Positions 46,274 through 54,114 of a stretch of 64,000 bases of DNA are shown piece after piece (the first letter of the stretch is position 1; every line of letters begins with the position of its first letter). Both the position numbers and the translations under genes were made by a program. Below the pieces are notes generated by a model, which made no database searches, was not told where the DNA came from, and worked only from the letters and a program-made list of their open reading frames with translations. The DNA is taken from contig CAKZRR010000009.1 of assembly GCA_937146805.1 (NCBI GenBank), positions 1 to 64,000 on the forward strand. Direction: 5' to 3'. This DNA comes from an uncultured Owenweeksia sp. GTDB taxonomy: Bacteria > Bacteroidota > Bacteroidia > Flavobacteriales > Schleiferiaceae.

Positions 46274-47728
46274 ATGAAAAAGTACTCTATACTTTTTGCA
46301 TTGACATTTGGCGCATTTTTTGCCAACGGTCAAGACAAGATTAACCAATCCAACAAAAGCAACCACCGTAGCTGGGCTGTTGGTTTAAATGTGGCCAATA
46401 CCTTTACCTATGGTGATTTGGTTTCGTTTCAAAAAGACAAACATAGCGATATTGACGCTGGAGGCATTGAAATAGGCGCTGGTCTTAATGTTACTCGCTT
46501 TTGGAATCCTACTTTGGGTACTCGTATTGATGGTGGTTTTTATACTGTTTCAGGTTCAGGGGGCATTAGAGGTGGCGGATACAATGGACAAGGTTATTTT
46601 GAAGGAAAGTACATGCAGGGATCTGCCAACCTTTTGGTAAACCTTAGCAACTTGGTAATTACTGGAAAATCCGTTCAACGCAAAAACGCTTTATTGTTTG
46701 GCGTGGGTGTTGGCTTTATGAGCTACTCGGCAGAAGCCTTTGACAGCACCGGTGAAATCACACTAGGAGAAACTGGAAATTCAGATCACTTTAATCGTGC
46801 TATTGCTAACAAATCAACGAGCCAATTTTACGTTCCATTAACTCTGGAATACAAAAGAAAGTTAACCAACGCCTTAGATTTAGACTTAGGCTTACGCTAC
46901 ATTTTCACAGGTGAAGATTGGCTAGATGCTTACAAAACAGGTGATGGCACCGATCGTTTAATGCAAGCTTACCTAGGTGTTTCTTACAACTTCGGACAAG
47001 GTGAAAAAGCCTCTATCATTTATACCAATCCATTAGATGATATGATGAGTGATGTGGAAGAAGTAAAAGATAACTTTGACCAACTTACTACTGATGATGA
47101 CAAGGATGGTGTTAGTAATCTATTTGACAAAGACAACAGCACCCCAGAAGGAACTGTAGTTGATGGTAGCGGTAAAGCTTTAGATATTGATAAAGATGGT
47201 ATTCCTGACAATGTAGATCAAGATCCTTTTACTCAGGCAGGTGCCCGCGTAGATGGTAATGGTCGTGCGATTGATAGTGATGGTGATGGTATTCCTGATC
47301 ATATCGACAAAGAAGCAAATACGCCCGAAGGAACGTTTGTAAACTTTGAAGGTGTTTCTATTGGAGAAACCTTAAGTTCTGAAGGTAGTGCTGCTGGTGG
47401 CGGTGGAGCTTTTATCCCTTCGGTTTACTTTGCATACAACAGCTCAAGCGTAAGCGCTGCTAACTTCCAGCGTTTAACTACTATCGCACAAATGTTACAA
47501 ACTAACAGTGGAGCTAAAATTCAAATTGTTGGTAATACAGATGTACGCGGAACTGAGGAATACAACAAAAACCTTGGAATGAGACGTGCTGAAGCTGTTA
47601 AGCAACAATTAGTTCAAGTTTTCGGAATTGATGCTTCAAGAATTGAGACAGTATCAGAAGGTAAAAGCAAGCCTGTAGCTGCTAGCCGTAACGATGTAAA
47701 CAGAAGAGCTGATATTACTATTAAGTAA
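46274..47728 (+). CDS. OmpA family outer-membrane protein with thrombospondin type 3 repeats
   Basis: 484 aa. Signal peptide (MKKYSILFALTFGAFFANGQ), then an N-terminal eight-strand barrel-like region (about 25-245). Three calcium-binding TSP3 repeats (DDDKDGVSNLFDKDN, DIDKDGIPDNVDQDP, DSDGDGIPDHIDKEA) lie at about 275-360. The C-terminal OmpA peptidoglycan-binding domain (about 375-484) has GNTDVRGTEEYNKNLGMRRAEAVKQQLV. It anchors the outer membrane to the cell wall. Probably highly expressed. A terminator shared with the convergent gene follows. Confidence 0.95.
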   Translation: MKKYSILFALTFGAFFANGQDKINQSNKSNHRSWAVGLNVANTFTYGDLVSFQKDKHSDIDAGGIEIGAGLNVTRFWNPTLGTRIDGGFYTVSGSGGIRGGGYNGQGYFEGKYMQGSANLLVNLSNLVITGKSVQRKNALLFGVGVGFMSYSAEAFDSTGEITLGETGNSDHFNRAIANKSTSQFYVPLTLEYKRKLTNALDLDLGLRYIFTGEDWLDAYKTGDGTDRLMQAYLGVSYNFGQGEKASIIYTNPLDDMMSDVEEVKDNFDQLTTDDDKDGVSNLFDKDNSTPEGTVVDGSGKALDIDKDGIPDNVDQDPFTQAGARVDGNGRAIDSDGDGIPDHIDKEANTPEGTFVNFEGVSIGETLSSEGSAAGGGGAFIPSVYFAYNSSSVSAANFQRLTTIAQMLQTNSGAKIQIVGNTDVRGTEEYNKNLGMRRAEAVKQQLVQVFGIDASRIETVSEGKSKPVAASRNDVNRRADITIK

Positions 47729-47752
47729 TCAGTATTACATAATAATATATTG

Positions 47753-47780
47753 ATAAGGCCTCGGGAAACTGAGGCCTTAT
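47753..47780. terminator. terminator between OmpA-family gene and SpoU methyltransferase gene
   Basis: 10-bp GC-rich stem ATAAGGCCTC/GAGGCCTTAT with an 8-base loop. It lies between convergent genes, with its right arm overlapping the stop codon of the minus-strand gene. Confidence 0.8.
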
Positions 47781-48310
47781 TCATTTAAATAAGGCTGTAC
47801 TACATGCCAAATAGCAATACCGGCACTCACCGAAATGTTAATAGAATGTTTTGTGCCAAATTGAGGAATTTCAATTACCCCATCGCATAAGGCTAGAGCC
47901 GATTCACTCACCCCCATTACCTCATTACCAAATACCAAAGCAATTTTTTCAAAGTTGGAAGCACTAAAATCCGACAACAGTTGTGCTCCCTCCGTTTGCT
48001 CTAAAGCAAAAACCGAAAAACCTTCTGTCTTTAACGCTTTTATGCTATCCTCTGTGTTTTCAAAATGAGCCCAATTCACCGATTCGGTTGCACCCAAAGC
48101 CGTCTTATTCATCTCTCTATTAGGAGGAGTTGCGGTTAATCCGCAAAGGTGAATGGCGGTAATTTTAAATGCATCGGATGTGCGAAAAACCGAACCAACA
48201 TTTAACACACTGCGTACATTATCTAACACCACCACTACCGGATGTTTATCTGCTTTTTTAAACTCTTCATTACTAAGCCTATTAAGCTCACTCATTCGCA
48301 ACTTTCTCAT
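47777..48310 (-). CDS. SpoU/TrmH family RNA 2'-O-methyltransferase
   Basis: 177 aa. SpoU motif 1 (LDNVRSVLNVGSVFRTSDAF, about 30-48), motif 2 (EKIALVFGNEVMGVS, about 120-135) and motif 3 (VIEIPQFGTKHSINISVSAGIA, about 145-168). The enzyme methylates ribose 2'-OH in tRNA or rRNA using SAM, with a trefoil knot. The target RNA cannot be told. It is divergent from mutS, 44 nt apart. Confidence 0.9.
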   Translation of the reverse strand: MRKLRMSELNRLSNEEFKKADKHPVVVVLDNVRSVLNVGSVFRTSDAFKITAIHLCGLTATPPNREMNKTALGATESVNWAHFENTEDSIKALKTEGFSVFALEQTEGAQLLSDFSASNFEKIALVFGNEVMGVSESALALCDGVIEIPQFGTKHSINISVSAGIAIWHVVQPYLNE

Positions 48311-48354
48311 AGCGTATTTTTATCTTAGCCGATTCACCAAAAATAGAATGAATT

Positions 48355-50931
48355 TTGGCCAAAAAGAGTGCAGAGACGCCATTGATGCGTCAATACAATC
48401 AAATAAAATTAAAACACCCCGATGCACTCTTACTTTTTAGAGTAGGTGATTTTTACGAAACCTTTGGTTCTGACGCCATTAAGGCCAGTAAAATACTCGG
48501 AATAGTACTCACCAAAAGAGCCAATGGATCCGCTTCCGAAATGGAGTTAGCTGGTTTTCCACATCATTCATTAGATACTTACCTGCCCAAATTGGTGAGA
48601 GCCGGTGAACGCGTGGCCATTTGCGACCAACTGGAAGACCCAAAACTTACCAAAACCATTGTAAAGCGGGGGGTTACCGAACTGGTTACTCCAGGGGTTA
48701 CCACACACGACCAAGTACTTGAAGCAAAATCTAATAATTTTTTGTGTTCCATTTACATGGGAAAAACCAAAATGGGCGTCAGTTTTTGCGATATTTCTAC
48801 GGGCGAGTTTTTGGTAGCAGAAGGCAATCAAGAGTACATTGATAAGTTACTTCAAAGTTTAGCTCCAAGTGAAATTCTATACCAAAAAAACAAGCATAAA
48901 ATTTTTTTCGAAACCTTCGGGAATCAACATTACACCTTTGGGTTAGAAGATTGGATTTTTAAGTCTGATTATGCCAATGATAACCTAACCCGTCATTTTA
49001 ACACCAAATCGTTAAAAGGTTTTGGAATTGAAAATATGCCCGAAGCCATTATTGCGGCAGGTGCCATTTTTCATTACCTCAGCGAAACTCAAAACGATAA
49101 ACTTCAACACATTACTCAACTTAGCCGTATTGAGCGTGATGAGTTTGTTTGGTTAGATCGTTTTACCATTCGTAACCTCGAAATATTTAATAGCAACTCC
49201 CCTGATGGTGTTTCGCTTTTAGAGGTTATCGATCATAGCCAATCACCAATGGGTAGTCGCCTACTAAAAAGATGGCTGGCCATGCCCCTAAAAAGTGTTA
49301 CTCAAATTAACGAGCGCCAACAGGTAGTGAGTAGCTTTCTAAAAAAACCAACATTACGCGAAGGTGTTGCCCAAGCACTTCAAAACATTTACGATTTAGA
49401 GCGCTTGGTTAGCAAGCTCAGTACCGGTAAAATTCAACCTAAAGAACTATTGCAGCTCAAAAATAGTTTGGAGCATAGCTTGGATATAAAACAACAATGT
49501 AAAAATCATCCAGCGGTAAGCCTATTGGCAGATAAGTTACATCCCTGCGAAAAGCTTATTGAGCTTATTCAAACCCAGGTAAACGAAAATCCTGCTGCCT
49601 CTGTAAGCAAAGGCCAAGTAATGGCTACCGGAGTTTCTAAGGAGCTGGATGAGTTGCGCACTATCCTCCACTCGGGCAAAGATTATTTAATCGGTATTCA
49701 ACAAAGAGAATCTGAGGCCACGGGTATTAGCAGCTTAAAAATAGCCTTTAACAATGTATTTGGTTATTACCTAGAAGTTAGAAACGCCCATAAAGATAAG
49801 GTGCCCGAAAGCTGGATTAGAAAGCAGACACTGGTAAATGCCGAACGCTATATTACGGAAGAACTAAAAGAATACGAACATAAAATTTTAGGAGCTCAAG
49901 ATAAAATCAATGTATTAGAGCAACAGCTTTACACCGAGCTACTAGAGAAAGCATTAGACTACCTTCCTCAAATTCAACAAAACGCACAAATACTGGCGCA
50001 TATCGATTGCTTATTATCCTTTGCTCTATTAGCCAAAACCAATAACTACCTAGCACCAACGCTTAACAACAGCCTAGAAATAAACATAAAAAACGGACGC
50101 CACCCGGTTATTGAGAAACAATTGGCTCGCGGGCAAGATTATGTAAGCAACGATACTTTTTTAAGTAAAAACGAACAGCAAATTTTAATGATTACCGGCC
50201 CCAACATGTCGGGTAAATCGGCTTTATTAAGACAAACAGCGTTGATTTGCTTATTGGCTCAAATAGGTTGCTTTGTACCTGCTCAAGAAGCCCACATTGG
50301 TATTGTAGATAAAATTTTTGTACGGGTAGGCGCTTCTGACAATATTAGCCAAGGCGAATCTACCTTTATGGTAGAGATGAGCGAAACAGCCTCTATCCTC
50401 AATAATTTATCTGAGCGAAGTTTAGTGTTGCTAGATGAAATTGGACGTGGTACCAGTACTTATGATGGCGTTTCTATAGCCTGGGCCATTGCCGAATATT
50501 TACACGAACACCCTAGTCGTGCCAAAACACTATTTGCAACTCATTATCATGAGCTCAATGAAATGGAGCAAAGCTTTGATCGCATTAAAAACTTTAATGT
50601 AAGTGTAAAAGAGGTGGGTAAAAACATCATTTTTATGCGCAAGCTAAAAGCGGGTGGCAGTGAGCATAGTTTTGGAATTCACGTAGCCAAGATGGCGGGC
50701 ATGCCCGGATTGGTTATAAATCGTTCCGAAAGCATATTAAAGGAGTTGGAAAAAAGACGCGAAACAAAGGACAAAAGCAAGGGAAATGACCTCCAATTAA
50801 GTTTTTTTAAGCTGGATGACCCCATGCTAGAATCGCTCAAAGAAGACATCATAAATCTGGATATTAACACCTTAACACCAGTGGAAGCTTTGATGAAATT
50901 AAACGCCATTCAAAAAAAATTGGGAGGGTAA
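48355..50931 (+). CDS. mutS: DNA mismatch repair protein MutS
   Basis: 858 aa. The N-terminal mismatch-binding motif is FRVGDFYETFG (about 30-40). The ATPase has Walker A GPNMSGKS and Walker B LVLLDEIGRGTSTYDG, and HYHELNEME and a C-terminal HTH-like end follow. It recognises mispairs as a homodimer. The start is TTG at 48355 (AKKSAETPLMRQYNQIK matches the family N-terminus). The promoter of tRNA-Gly begins 8 nt after its stop codon. Confidence 0.97.
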   Translation: MAKKSAETPLMRQYNQIKLKHPDALLLFRVGDFYETFGSDAIKASKILGIVLTKRANGSASEMELAGFPHHSLDTYLPKLVRAGERVAICDQLEDPKLTKTIVKRGVTELVTPGVTTHDQVLEAKSNNFLCSIYMGKTKMGVSFCDISTGEFLVAEGNQEYIDKLLQSLAPSEILYQKNKHKIFFETFGNQHYTFGLEDWIFKSDYANDNLTRHFNTKSLKGFGIENMPEAIIAAGAIFHYLSETQNDKLQHITQLSRIERDEFVWLDRFTIRNLEIFNSNSPDGVSLLEVIDHSQSPMGSRLLKRWLAMPLKSVTQINERQQVVSSFLKKPTLREGVAQALQNIYDLERLVSKLSTGKIQPKELLQLKNSLEHSLDIKQQCKNHPAVSLLADKLHPCEKLIELIQTQVNENPAASVSKGQVMATGVSKELDELRTILHSGKDYLIGIQQRESEATGISSLKIAFNNVFGYYLEVRNAHKDKVPESWIRKQTLVNAERYITEELKEYEHKILGAQDKINVLEQQLYTELLEKALDYLPQIQQNAQILAHIDCLLSFALLAKTNNYLAPTLNNSLEINIKNGRHPVIEKQLARGQDYVSNDTFLSKNEQQILMITGPNMSGKSALLRQTALICLLAQIGCFVPAQEAHIGIVDKIFVRVGASDNISQGESTFMVEMSETASILNNLSERSLVLLDEIGRGTSTYDGVSIAWAIAEYLHEHPSRAKTLFATHYHELNEMEQSFDRIKNFNVSVKEVGKNIIFMRKLKAGGSEHSFGIHVAKMAGMPGLVINRSESILKELEKRRETKDKSKGNDLQLSFFKLDDPMLESLKEDIINLDINTLTPVEALMKLNAIQKKLGG

Positions 50932-50938
50932 AAAATAC

Positions 50939-50970
50939 TTGTTTTTTTAAGCCCGTTTTTATTACATTTG
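50939..50970 (+). promoter_or_regulatory. promoter of the tRNA-Gly/tRNA-Leu pair
   Basis: TTG at 50939-50941 and TACATTTG at 50963-50970, spacer 21 nt: full consensus match, 22 nt before tRNA-Gly. Confidence 0.78.
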
Positions 50971-50992
50971 CCGTCCGTTTAAAGAACGATAC

Positions 50993-51065
<73 letters not shown>

Positions 51066-51072
51066 CAAAATC

Positions 51073-51093
51073 CCCCTCGCTAGAGGGGTTTTT
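51073..51093 (+). terminator. terminator after tRNA-Gly
   Basis: 6-bp GC-rich stem CCCCTC/GAGGGG and a T-run, 8 nt after the tRNA. It may be partly read through into tRNA-Leu. Confidence 0.7.
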
Positions 51094-51154
51094 GATTTAA
51101 GGAATGAAGAAGCATTTTAGCTTCTCTTTTTTAGTGAAATAAAAGCCATTAATG

Positions 51155-51241
51155 CCCTGGTGGTGGAATTGGTAGACACGCAGGACTTAAAATCCTGTGG
51201 CCTGTAAGGCCGTGCGGGTTCAAGTCCCGCCCGGGGCACCA
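51155..51241 (+). tRNA. tRNA-Leu (anticodon TAA)
   Basis: Class II tRNA, 84 nt plus encoded CCA (51239-51241). Acceptor GCCCTGG/CCGGGGC with discriminator A. Anticodon loop CTTAAAA in stem CAGGA/TCCTG. Long variable arm GTGGCCTGTAAGGCCGT and T-arm GCGGG TTCAAGT CCCGC. Its 3' end from 51213 is repeated downstream of a GIY-YIG gene. Confidence 0.97.
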
Positions 51242-51254
51242 AAAAACCCAACTC
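51213..51254 (+). repeat. direct repeat, left copy: 3' end of tRNA-Leu plus flank
   Basis: 42 bp running from the T-arm of tRNA-Leu through the CCA and 13 bases beyond. The right copy is at 51538-51575. Apart from a 4-base gap the two copies are identical. Confidence 0.9.
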
Positions 51255-51274
51255 AAATGAGTTGGGTTTTTTTT
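51243..51274 (+). terminator. terminator after tRNA-Leu
   Basis: 12-bp stem (51243-51254 with 51259-51270) and T-run. Its left arm belongs to the repeat, while its right arm is unique to this copy. The repeat copy at 51538 lacks the right arm. Confidence 0.85.
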
Positions 51275-51286
51275 GTATTATATAGC

Positions 51287-51535
51287 ATGTTCGCAGAAGT
51301 TTTTGTGGTGTACGTTTTACAAAGTGAGGTAGACGGTTCTTTTTATAAAGGAATGACTAGCGATATGGACAGGCGTCTTAAACAACATAACTCAGGAAAA
51401 ACTAAATCCACCAAAAGTAAAATGCCGTGGCGGGTAGTATACACCGAAAAATATCCTGGCGCTTTAGAAGCCCGAAAAAGAGAAAAGTATTTTAAATCTG
51501 CAGCTGGAAGACGGTTCCTAAAACTTAAAATATAA
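51287..51535 (+). CDS. GIY-YIG family endonuclease (UPF0213-like)
   Basis: 82 aa from ATG 51287. VVYVLQSEVDGSFYKGMTSDMDRRLKQHNSG is the GIY-YIG core (YVL/YKG), with the catalytic Arg in DRRLKQH and the Glu in EARKREKYFKSAAGRRFLK. It is a single-domain nuclease-like protein; small members are common in Bacteroidota. An upstream frame starts inside the tRNA (51197) but is rejected. The gene fills the space between two copies of the tRNA-Leu 3' end, suggesting it belongs to the cassette. Confidence 0.85.
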   Translation: MFAEVFVVYVLQSEVDGSFYKGMTSDMDRRLKQHNSGKTKSTKSKMPWRVVYTEKYPGALEARKREKYFKSAAGRRFLKLKI

Positions 51536-51537
51536 TA

Positions 51538-51575
51538 TGCGGGTTCCCCGCCCGGGGCACCAAAAAACCCAACTC
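51538..51575 (+). repeat. direct repeat, right copy: tRNA-Leu 3' end, 4 bases deleted
   Basis: 38 bp matching 51213-51254 except for loss of AAGT in the T-loop. It starts 2 nt after the GIY-YIG stop. After the shared flank it diverges (CTTTTAACAAT) and does not form the terminator present at the left copy. Confidence 0.88.
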
Positions 51576-51604
51576 TTTTAACAATACAATCATTAATTAG
51601 TATC

Positions 51605-51991
51605 ATGAAAAAATTCTTAGTATTTAGTGCTGCACTCCTTATTCTAACCTCCTGTCAAAAAATCGAGAAAAAAATACAAGGGAATTGGATAATAGAAGAA
51701 GCTACTTATCAAAACCAAGATATACTCGATATTTTAAGGTACAATGTCCTATCCATCGAAATGAATGGAACCTGCAAAACACCAGTCATTAAAAAAGAGA
51801 ATTCATTCAGCAGAGATGCCATTTGGAATATCGAAAAGAAAGACGGTAGGCATTATCTAATCATAAACTCCGACATCCCAACATGGAATCAAAAATTTCA
51901 GATTTCCTTTAAAGAAAGGATTCAAGGTGATGCAAAAATTCCAGAGATTTATCTCCAATCAGAAAATATGTTCTTAAAGGCTTCTAAATAA
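51605..51991 (+). CDS. hypothetical lipoprotein, lipocalin-like
   Basis: 128 aa. Lipoprotein signal MKKFLVFSAALLILTSCQK (Cys17). The mature protein begins KIQGNWIIEEATY and has IWNIEKKDGRHYLIIN, a GxW pattern and strands like small Bacteroidota lipocalin-like lipoproteins. It lies just right of the GIY-YIG cassette. Function unknown. Confidence 0.65.
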   Translation: MKKFLVFSAALLILTSCQKIEKKIQGNWIIEEATYQNQDILDILRYNVLSIEMNGTCKTPVIKKENSFSRDAIWNIEKKDGRHYLIINSDIPTWNQKFQISFKERIQGDAKIPEIYLQSENMFLKASK

Positions 51992-52148
51992 AAAAGAAGC
52001 CATGGCTACCCAAGTAAAGTAAAGCTCAAAATCTCTTAAACCAACCCGGTACATCATTAATTGGATTAGAAAGGATAAGCCAGTAATTGTTAACGAAAAC
52101 TTCAAAACCCGTTTAAGCATAGTTTTAAAATATTAATAGGCACAAGCA

Positions 52149-52832
52149 CTACCTATTACCTTCCTCTGGAATTACAATCGCAACAACTTTTGGGCTATCT
52201 TGATAATCCTTCATATAGAACCAAAGCATCTGACTTGTTTTATTAATGACATAGCAATATATGTCAACCTCTTCATTAGAGTCGCACAAATTAGCTTCCA
52301 CAGGATATATTCCAGCGAAACTAATATCAGATAAAACTAATGTACCCCAATTTATACCAGTCATATCAAATATTGCATCATCTTCTTTGCATTCTAATGG
52401 ATACAAATACTGCGAGTCCAATTGTCCTCCTTCCATACCCATCTGTTCTACAACCTCCTCAACTAAAGTTTTAAATACCAAAACATTGGACAAATAAACC
52501 AAATCAAATGTCTTACTAAAGACAATCTTATCAGAATCAAAATAAGTAATCTCAAAATTTGAGTTATACGACATATTTTGACTTGATTCATAAATTATCT
52601 GATAATACGCGGTGGCAATTTTTGAGGCCGATAGCACCCAGTTAGTATTTCTAGAGCGACTATTAGCATAAATATTTAGTATATAAGTATCATCATCCTT
52701 TTCCACACTAATAGAATCTGAACTAGATATTTTTTTAAGTAACTCCAAGTCTTTTTTATCTACAACCCCATTACTACAGGATTTTAACAGCACAACCAAA
52801 CAACAAATAAAAAATAGCCTTATTCTATTCAT
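52149..52832 (-). CDS. hypothetical lipoprotein, candidate immunity protein for the RHS module
   Basis: 227 aa. Lipoprotein signal (MNRIRLFFICCLVVLLKSCSN, Cys19). The mature part is beta-rich and acidic, with FMITYFDSDK-like strands (FEITYFDSDKIVFSK) and a Cys pair (LCDSNEEVDIYC). Its ATG overlaps the RHS stop by 1 nt (TAATG), so translation is coupled, as is usual for toxin/immunity pairs. The immunity role is inferred from position; the sequence itself was not recognised. Confidence 0.55.
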   Translation of the reverse strand: MNRIRLFFICCLVVLLKSCSNGVVDKKDLELLKKISSSDSISVEKDDDTYILNIYANSRSRNTNWVLSASKIATAYYQIIYESSQNMSYNSNFEITYFDSDKIVFSKTFDLVYLSNVLVFKTLVEEVVEQMGMEGGQLDSQYLYPLECKEDDAIFDMTGINWGTLVLSDISFAGIYPVEANLCDSNEEVDIYCYVINKTSQMLWFYMKDYQDSPKVVAIVIPEEGNR

Positions 52833-53737
52833 TACAACAAATCTTTATAATTCACATTTTGAACACCATTAAATTCAAATCCAACTTTAATAGTTGTCGA
52901 GTTAGTTACCCCCGCACCCTTTACTTTAGATGATTTGAATGGAATTACTAATAACAATGATTTTTTTTCTTGTACCTGCGCATTCCTATACTCTTCCAAA
53001 GTTAATGACCCCCATTGAAGCCCTACACTCCGAGCACCAGATGTTGAGCTCTTATAATAAAGCTGAGGTGCTCCTGTAAAGCCCCCCATAAATTTACCAG
53101 TAGACTCAACCCCAGAGAAAGAAAAATTTATACCATCACTTGACAAAGTGAAAATACTTTTTTGAAAAACCTGCTCTCCTTCAGCAGAATCAGAAAAAAA
53201 TGACGCTTTTAGACTAGTATTTACCTTTATTGAGGATTTATTCTCAAATTTTACAACAAACCTAGACTCCTTCCATACTCTTGAAGCTGACTTCTTAACC
53301 CTATCCATACGCGTTCCATCTTCAAAAAACCATATTTGCCTTTCATCATAACCTTCAGGCACCCCTAAACTACCTGTATAAATATCAAGCGCACCTTCTC
53401 CGTACGCACTGTTTATTTTATACTCCCTCTTATATCCTTCATTACTCCAAACATACTTTGTAGTTACCCTTTCTAATCCCTCCAGCTCAACACCATCTAT
53501 AACCCTGTTCTCACTAAAGGCATAAGGGCTGTTATGCGGATATTCTTTTGCCAACGGATCAACAGCAAAAAATCTCCCGATTCTCGGATCGTGCATTCGG
53601 AACTTATAGTTTATACTATTTCCTTCCCCTTTAATTTCATCATCCTTTTCCTGTCCTTGGAAGCCGTATCTGTAATCGCTGGAGTATTTCCTTCCAGTCA
53701 TTATCATCCCAAAGAGATAATAGTCATTAATACTCAT
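52832..53737 (-). CDS. orphan RHS-repeat core fragment with variable C-terminal domain
   Basis: 301 aa. Residues about 6-90 are the RHS core end of the Bacteroidota type (YYLFGMIMTGRKYSSDYRYGFQGQEKDDE and HDPRIGRFFAVDPLAKEYPHNSPYAFSENRVIDGVELEG). From about 91 the sequence is unrecognised (VTTKYVWSNEGYKREYK.. QVQEKKSLLLVIPFK). Full RHS proteins are much longer, with a signal peptide and many YD repeats; here the ATG lies in the core and nothing coding precedes it. It is thus a truncated or displaced C-terminal module, perhaps silent until recombined. Whether the tail is toxic is unknown. Confidence 0.72.
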   Translation of the reverse strand: MSINDYYLFGMIMTGRKYSSDYRYGFQGQEKDDEIKGEGNSINYKFRMHDPRIGRFFAVDPLAKEYPHNSPYAFSENRVIDGVELEGLERVTTKYVWSNEGYKREYKINSAYGEGALDIYTGSLGVPEGYDERQIWFFEDGTRMDRVKKSASRVWKESRFVVKFENKSSIKVNTSLKASFFSDSAEGEQVFQKSIFTLSSDGINFSFSGVESTGKFMGGFTGAPQLYYKSSTSGARSVGLQWGSLTLEEYRNAQVQEKKSLLLVIPFKSSKVKGAGVTNSTTIKVGFEFNGVQNVNYKDLL

Positions 53738-53861
53738 AATTATCTTTCATTAACATAGTTTAAGGTAACATGGCCACACCAAACTTACGGCATTTACTAC
53801 ATATACGGAAGACACTTACCAAACTGACATTATATTAGCATTTTGCTCAAAAATAAATAGC

Positions 53862-54098
53862 ATGAAACAGTTAGTACAATTGGGTTTTTTACTGGTTATG
53901 GCTTTAGCAGCTTATATATCCAATGCACAATCTCACTCGCTGGCTGGCAGCTTGGGTTTTCAGGTTTTTGAGGAAGACTTTTACATTAGCCCAGTTGATA
54001 GGCCTGCTGGTAATAAATCGGCTACCCACCTATCACCAATGCTGCTAGTCTTACAACAAATTTGGGTAAGCGTTTCAAAGAACAAAGCACCCTATTAA
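53862..54098 (+). pseudogene. remnant of a small secreted protein gene (possible frameshift)
   Basis: The 78-aa reading begins with a good signal peptide (MKQLVQLGFLLVMALAAYISNAQ) and about 20 plausible residues, then turns atypical. A different frame from about 54023 continues open to a stop at 54149-54151 (reading LTTNLGKRFKEQSTLLSLHTL), overlapping the end of the convergent sulfotransferase gene. Together these look like a gene broken by a frameshift; a short genuine gene cannot be excluded. Confidence 0.4.
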
Positions 54099-54114
54099 GT
54101 TTGCACACACTGCA

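Larger units (their letters stand above)
51213..51575 (+). mobile_element. mini-cassette: GIY-YIG gene between tRNA-Leu 3'-end repeats
   Basis: A 363-bp unit made of the tRNA-Leu 3'-end repeat, a terminator and an 82-aa GIY-YIG endonuclease gene, closed by a second copy of the repeat beginning 2 nt after the stop codon. Target-site duplication of a tRNA 3' end is the usual sign of site-specific integration, but here no integrase is present. A nuclease-driven (homing-like) spread is inferred. The second copy lacks AAGT of the T-loop, so it cannot form a tRNA T-arm. Confidence 0.6.

Noticed and set aside
51197-51286. Upstream extension of the GIY-YIG reading frame into tRNA-Leu
   Set aside because: This part is translated tRNA and terminator sequence. 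An ATG at 51287 directly precedes the GIY-YIG core.
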